Assembly (NCBI GenBank): GCA_964634795.1
Contig: CAZWLL010000004.1
Location: 1-64,000 of the forward strand
Reading direction: 5' to 3'
Source of the DNA: UMGS1696 sp964634795
Lineage (GTDB): Bacteria; Bacillota; Clostridia; Oscillospirales; CAG-272
Length of the DNA: 64,000 nucleotides
Made by a program: the position numbers and the translations under genes. Below are positions 61,111 through 64,000 of the stretch, piece by piece. How positions within the stretch are numbered: the first letter of the stretch is position 1; the number at the start of each line of letters is the position of its first letter. The notes beneath the pieces were generated by a model, which was given only the letters and a program-made list of their open reading frames with translations, was not told where the DNA came from and did no database searches.

Positions 61111-64000
61111 ATGAAAACCAAATTCAAATCTTTCGTTTGCATGGCAATGGCTGCTTTGATGCTTATTCAATCCGCCGCATGCAATTCGAGGGGAGAGGAT
61201 TCAACCGACGAGCAGGCGGATGAATCCGACACATATATTTCGGAGGCCGCTGTCGGAAATGAACTGAGACCCGACGGCACAATCGACGAGGACGCGAAAA
61301 AGGTTGACGGAATAGCCATCTCCTCGGCGGAAGAGCTCGCGAAAATAGGAAACGATAAGAAATATCCTCTTGACGGTGATTATGTCCTTGTTGCGGATAT
61401 CGATATGTCCGAATACGGTCCATTCACACCTATCGGAGGCTGTGAAAGCGAATGCGGAATAGTGGAAGGCACAAATGTTTTCTCGGGCACATTCGACGGA
61501 AGAGGACACACCATATATGCGCTGACGATAAATGTAAACGCACAGGAACGTTCTCACATAGGACTTTTCGGTACTGTGGCATCGACAAGCGCGGATGATC
61601 CTGCCGTAATAAAGAATCTTATAATCAAGTATCCGAGCGTGAGCGGCACAATGAACGCGCCCGCCACATACGCGGTTCTGGCAGGACAGGCGGACGGTTA
61701 CGTGACTATAGACAATGTAGCTTTAATAGCGGGAAGCGTTAACATAAAGGTTTCGGGAAACGGAGATAATCTCGGAGTTGGAGCGCTTATCGGTCAGTGC
61801 CGCACACAGGATTATACGGGCCTTACCAACAACGGAATATACATTACGAATATTTTCTCGAATGTCGATGTTACAGGTGAGAACAACGGCACAACCTCGT
61901 ACACAAGCGGACTTATCGGACGCATAAGAGCGTCGGATTTAGGCGCACTCTCAAACTCGCTTATGTTAGGCTCTGTATATCACGGAGGCGAAAAGAGCAA
62001 TTCCATAGCATCGGGTGATAAGCATGCGCTTGAGAATGTGAATGTATTTTATCGCGCAGGCTATTCCGTAGATAACAACTACAACGGAAAAACAAAGTCC
62101 AGCCGTTCACTGCTGGATGGCAAGGTTGAGTTTACATCGGATAAATGGTCGGTTGAAGTCGGAAGATATCCGATGCTTACGATGATGCTTGAAAGCAAGC
62201 TGTACACTCCTCTCGATTTTGTTGCGATAAAGCTCGCCGACGGTGACAAAGCGACAAAGGTAACATCGAACTTTACGATTCCCACAGATATTTTCGGCAG
62301 TGCACTTGAGTGGACATCGTCCGATTCCGCTATAAAAATCGATGGGGAAAACGCCGTGGTTACAAAACCCGAATCGGGAGCAAAGCGTGTTGTTCTCACC
62401 GCTACTCTTGACGGCATATCACGCAGCTTTACCTACAGCGTGGATTCGGATATAAAGGGATTTATATCGTTTGACGGAAAGAACACCTTGACCGCCATGA
62501 ACTATTCCTCTGGAACGGAGTATGAGTGGACCGCAAGCGACCCGCTTACGGGAGAGGTCAGAAAGAGCGAGACCACTTCCTCGAACACATTTGTGCTTGA
62601 TGAAACACTGCTTGAATCTGTTATAACATTATCGACCGGTAATGATGACGCGTCATATTTCTACTACAGCACACTGCCGTCCGTATCTATTACATCTGAC
62701 ACGGAATATTACGATGTATCGAAGGGCGGATATTCGGAAGCTAAAATATCGATATATTCATCGGAAGGATACACGGAGACCGCGTACAGCGGAAATACCG
62801 AGATAAAGCTGAGAGGAAACTCAACCGCATATCAATCGAAGCGTCCGTTCAAGCTGAAGCTGGCGAAAAAGGTTGATTTGTTCGGAATGGGTGAGAGCAA
62901 GCACTGGGTTCTTTTGGCGAACGCTTATGACAGAACTAACCTCAGAAACAAGGTTTCATATGATTTCAGCGGAGCGCTCGGACTGCCGTACTGTGAATCG
63001 ATACTTGTGAATGTAATGTACAACGGTGTTTACTACGGCTTGTACGAGCTGAGTGAGAATATCCGAGTGGACGAGGGCAGAGTCGAGATTTACAACTGGG
63101 AGGATACCGCGGAAGAGGTTGCGAAGGCAATAGCGAAGGCGGAATCATTATCCGACAGTGAACGTGATTCGCTTGAAGCTAAAATGTGCAATAATCTGTC
63201 GTGGGTAACGAGCGGCAAGTTCGGAGATTACACAATATCGGATTATTATGACACATCATCGTTTGATATAAGCGGCGGATATCTGATAGAAAACGACTCT
63301 TATTATGACGAGGTATCGAAGTTTACCACAAAGAATCTGATGAAGCTCATGATAAAGAGTCCCGAGTATTTATCATCGAACAGCGATATGATGGACTACT
63401 TGAAGGATTATATTCAAACAATGGAGAATGCGATATACTCTCCGAACAGACTTAATTCCGAAGGAAAGACATACAGCGAATACATGGATGTGGATTCGTT
63501 TATTAACTTCTGGATGGTAAATCAGATTTGGAAGAACGTAGAGCTTCTCTTCAAGAGCTGTTATATGTATAAGGATGTCGGCGGAAAGCTGTATTTCGGC
63601 CCCGTATGGGATATGGACTGGACAAGCGGCAACCATGTAAACCTTCACGGAGATGGCGGAAAATACAACACATGGTGGCACAGTGAAAGCCAGGACCGTG
63701 AATACTGGTATCGCGCGCTGTACAATGATCCTAACTTCATTCTCGAGCTTTGGGAAAGATGGCAGGAGATAGGCGGAGACATTGACAACATGCTCGCGGA
63801 GTTTGATACGCTCAGCGAGGAGATTAAGGCATCCGCTGAAATCGACAACAGTCTCTGGTATTACGACATGTCGTACGCTCAGGAGATTAAGCAGCTCGAC
63901 AAGTGGCTCAATAACAGACTTAAGTGGATGAACGAGCAATTCGAAACACCGGACTCTCTTATTTCATCGTTCGGTTATTTCAGCGAAAGCAAGAATATTA
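61111..64000 (+). CDS. CotH kinase-domain lipoprotein with GLUG-like and Ig-like regions; 3' end outside window
   Basis: About 963 residues are visible and the frame stays open to the window end. A signal (MKTKFKSFVCMAMAALMLI) ends at lipobox SAAC. Residues of about 75-310 resemble a GLUG-type beta-repeat region (FSGTFDGRGHTIYALTI, SHIGLFGTV). An Ig-like stretch follows, then the CotH domain from about residue 555: TEIKLRGNSTAYQSKRPFKLKL, HWVLLANAYDRTNLRNKVSYD, YYGLYELSENIRVDEGRV and YFGPVWDMDWTSG with the catalytic-type acidic residues. CotH proteins are atypical kinases that phosphorylate coat or surface proteins. Here it is a surface lipoprotein, possibly involved in cellulosome-like or adhesion structures. 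GTGAGGGT precedes the ATG. It shares the upstream palindrome of the solute-binding proteins. Confidence 0.88.
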   Translation, partial: MKTKFKSFVCMAMAALMLIQSAACNSRGEDSTDEQADESDTYISEAAVGNELRPDGTIDEDAKKVDGIAISSAEELAKIGNDKKYPLDGDYVLVADIDMSEYGPFTPIGGCESECGIVEGTNVFSGTFDGRGHTIYALTINVNAQERSHIGLFGTVASTSADDPAVIKNLIIKYPSVSGTMNAPATYAVLAGQADGYVTIDNVALIAGSVNIKVSGNGDNLGVGALIGQCRTQDYTGLTNNGIYITNIFSNVDVTGENNGTTSYTSGLIGRIRASDLGALSNSLMLGSVYHGGEKSNSIASGDKHALENVNVFYRAGYSVDNNYNGKTKSSRSLLDGKVEFTSDKWSVEVGRYPMLTMMLESKLYTPLDFVAIKLADGDKATKVTSNFTIPTDIFGSALEWTSSDSAIKIDGENAVVTKPESGAKRVVLTATLDGISRSFTYSVDSDIKGFISFDGKNTLTAMNYSSGTEYEWTASDPLTGEVRKSETTSSNTFVLDETLLESVITLSTGNDDASYFYYSTLPSVSITSDTEYYDVSKGGYSEAKISIYSSEGYTETAYSGNTEIKLRGNSTAYQSKRPFKLKLAKKVDLFGMGESKHWVLLANAYDRTNLRNKVSYDFSGALGLPYCESILVNVMYNGVYYGLYELSENIRVDEGRVEIYNWEDTAEEVAKAIAKAESLSDSERDSLEAKMCNNLSWVTSGKFGDYTISDYYDTSSFDISGGYLIENDSYYDEVSKFTTKNLMKLMIKSPEYLSSNSDMMDYLKDYIQTMENAIYSPNRLNSEGKTYSEYMDVDSFINFWMVNQIWKNVELLFKSCYMYKDVGGKLYFGPVWDMDWTSGNHVNLHGDGGKYNTWWHSESQDREYWYRALYNDPNFILELWERWQEIGGDIDNMLAEFDTLSEEIKASAEIDNSLWYYDMSYAQEIKQLDKWLNNRLKWMNEQFETPDSLISSFGYFSESKNI

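Overview
The window looks like chromosomal DNA from an uncultured anaerobe of the Bacillota, class Clostridia, probably a gut member of the Oscillospirales or a neighbouring order. Supporting signs are strong AGGAGG-type ribosome binding sites, sigma-A promoters close to TTGACA-17-TATAAT, a SAM-I riboswitch on metK, an FMN riboswitch on a RibU-type gene, IreB, RNHCP, DUF3842 and DUF6472 proteins, and several paralogous lipoprotein solute-binding proteins. Placement below class is inference. No rRNA, tRNA, CRISPR, phage or transposase gene was seen. Six 100-N runs mark scaffold joins.

Layout. 1-8.2 kb (mostly +): the 3' end of an oligopeptide ABC ATPase, a membrane-anchored ApbE-like protein, a histidine phosphatase, a short-chain dehydrogenase, a parvulin isomerase, a zinc-ribbon membrane protein (-), a secreted SLH/ricin/M23-like protein and a membrane protein paired with a MarR regulator. 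8.3-14.6 kb (-): recD2, an orphan solute-binding lipoprotein, metK (SAM-I riboswitch) and ribU (FMN riboswitch). 14.9-28.6 kb: the translation/transcription core on the minus strand (rpsL-rpsG-fusA-tuf with its own promoter, and rpoB-rpoC with its own promoter), then rplS (+). 28.8-36.7 kb (-): four consecutive solute-binding lipoproteins with no permease or ATPase, mostly as separate promoter-gene-repeat-terminator modules. 36.9-41.9 kb (-): a DacF-like carboxypeptidase with ribF, an aldo/keto reductase with ireB, and glyA. 42.1-51.3 kb (+): a PdaA-like deacetylase, mnmA, DUF3842, a small acidic Cys-rich protein, a class B PBP, nth, cca, DUF6472, a lipid kinase and RNHCP. 51.5-64 kb: a GNAT protein (-), a GH29 alpha-L-fucosidase (+), MATE and mreB (-), a four-gene Gld-type ABC operon (+), and a CotH-kinase lipoprotein that runs off the end.

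The most unusual feature is a family of composite repeats at the 3' ends of genes. Directly after (or overlapping) the stop codons of rpoB, glyA, the pdaA-like gene and four solute-binding-protein genes lies a roughly 40-nt core, often with inverted-repeat ends and an inner motif near AGCYGAATART, usually followed by a hairpin whose sequence differs between loci. Cores plus hairpins are repeated in tandem with locus-specific periods (93, 98, about 102, 106 and 111 bp; 42 bp at glyA). Where a terminator is visible it lies beyond the array, so the repeats should be transcribed as 3' UTR or intercistronic RNA. Four of the six scaffold gaps fall inside these arrays, and the flanking contig ends match unresolved 55-mers, so true copy numbers are unknown.

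A second candidate system is a palindrome, AACTAATAAATAGTT, upstream of two solute-binding-protein genes and the CotH gene, with a close variant upstream of a third solute-binding protein. This suggests a small regulon of surface lipoproteins.
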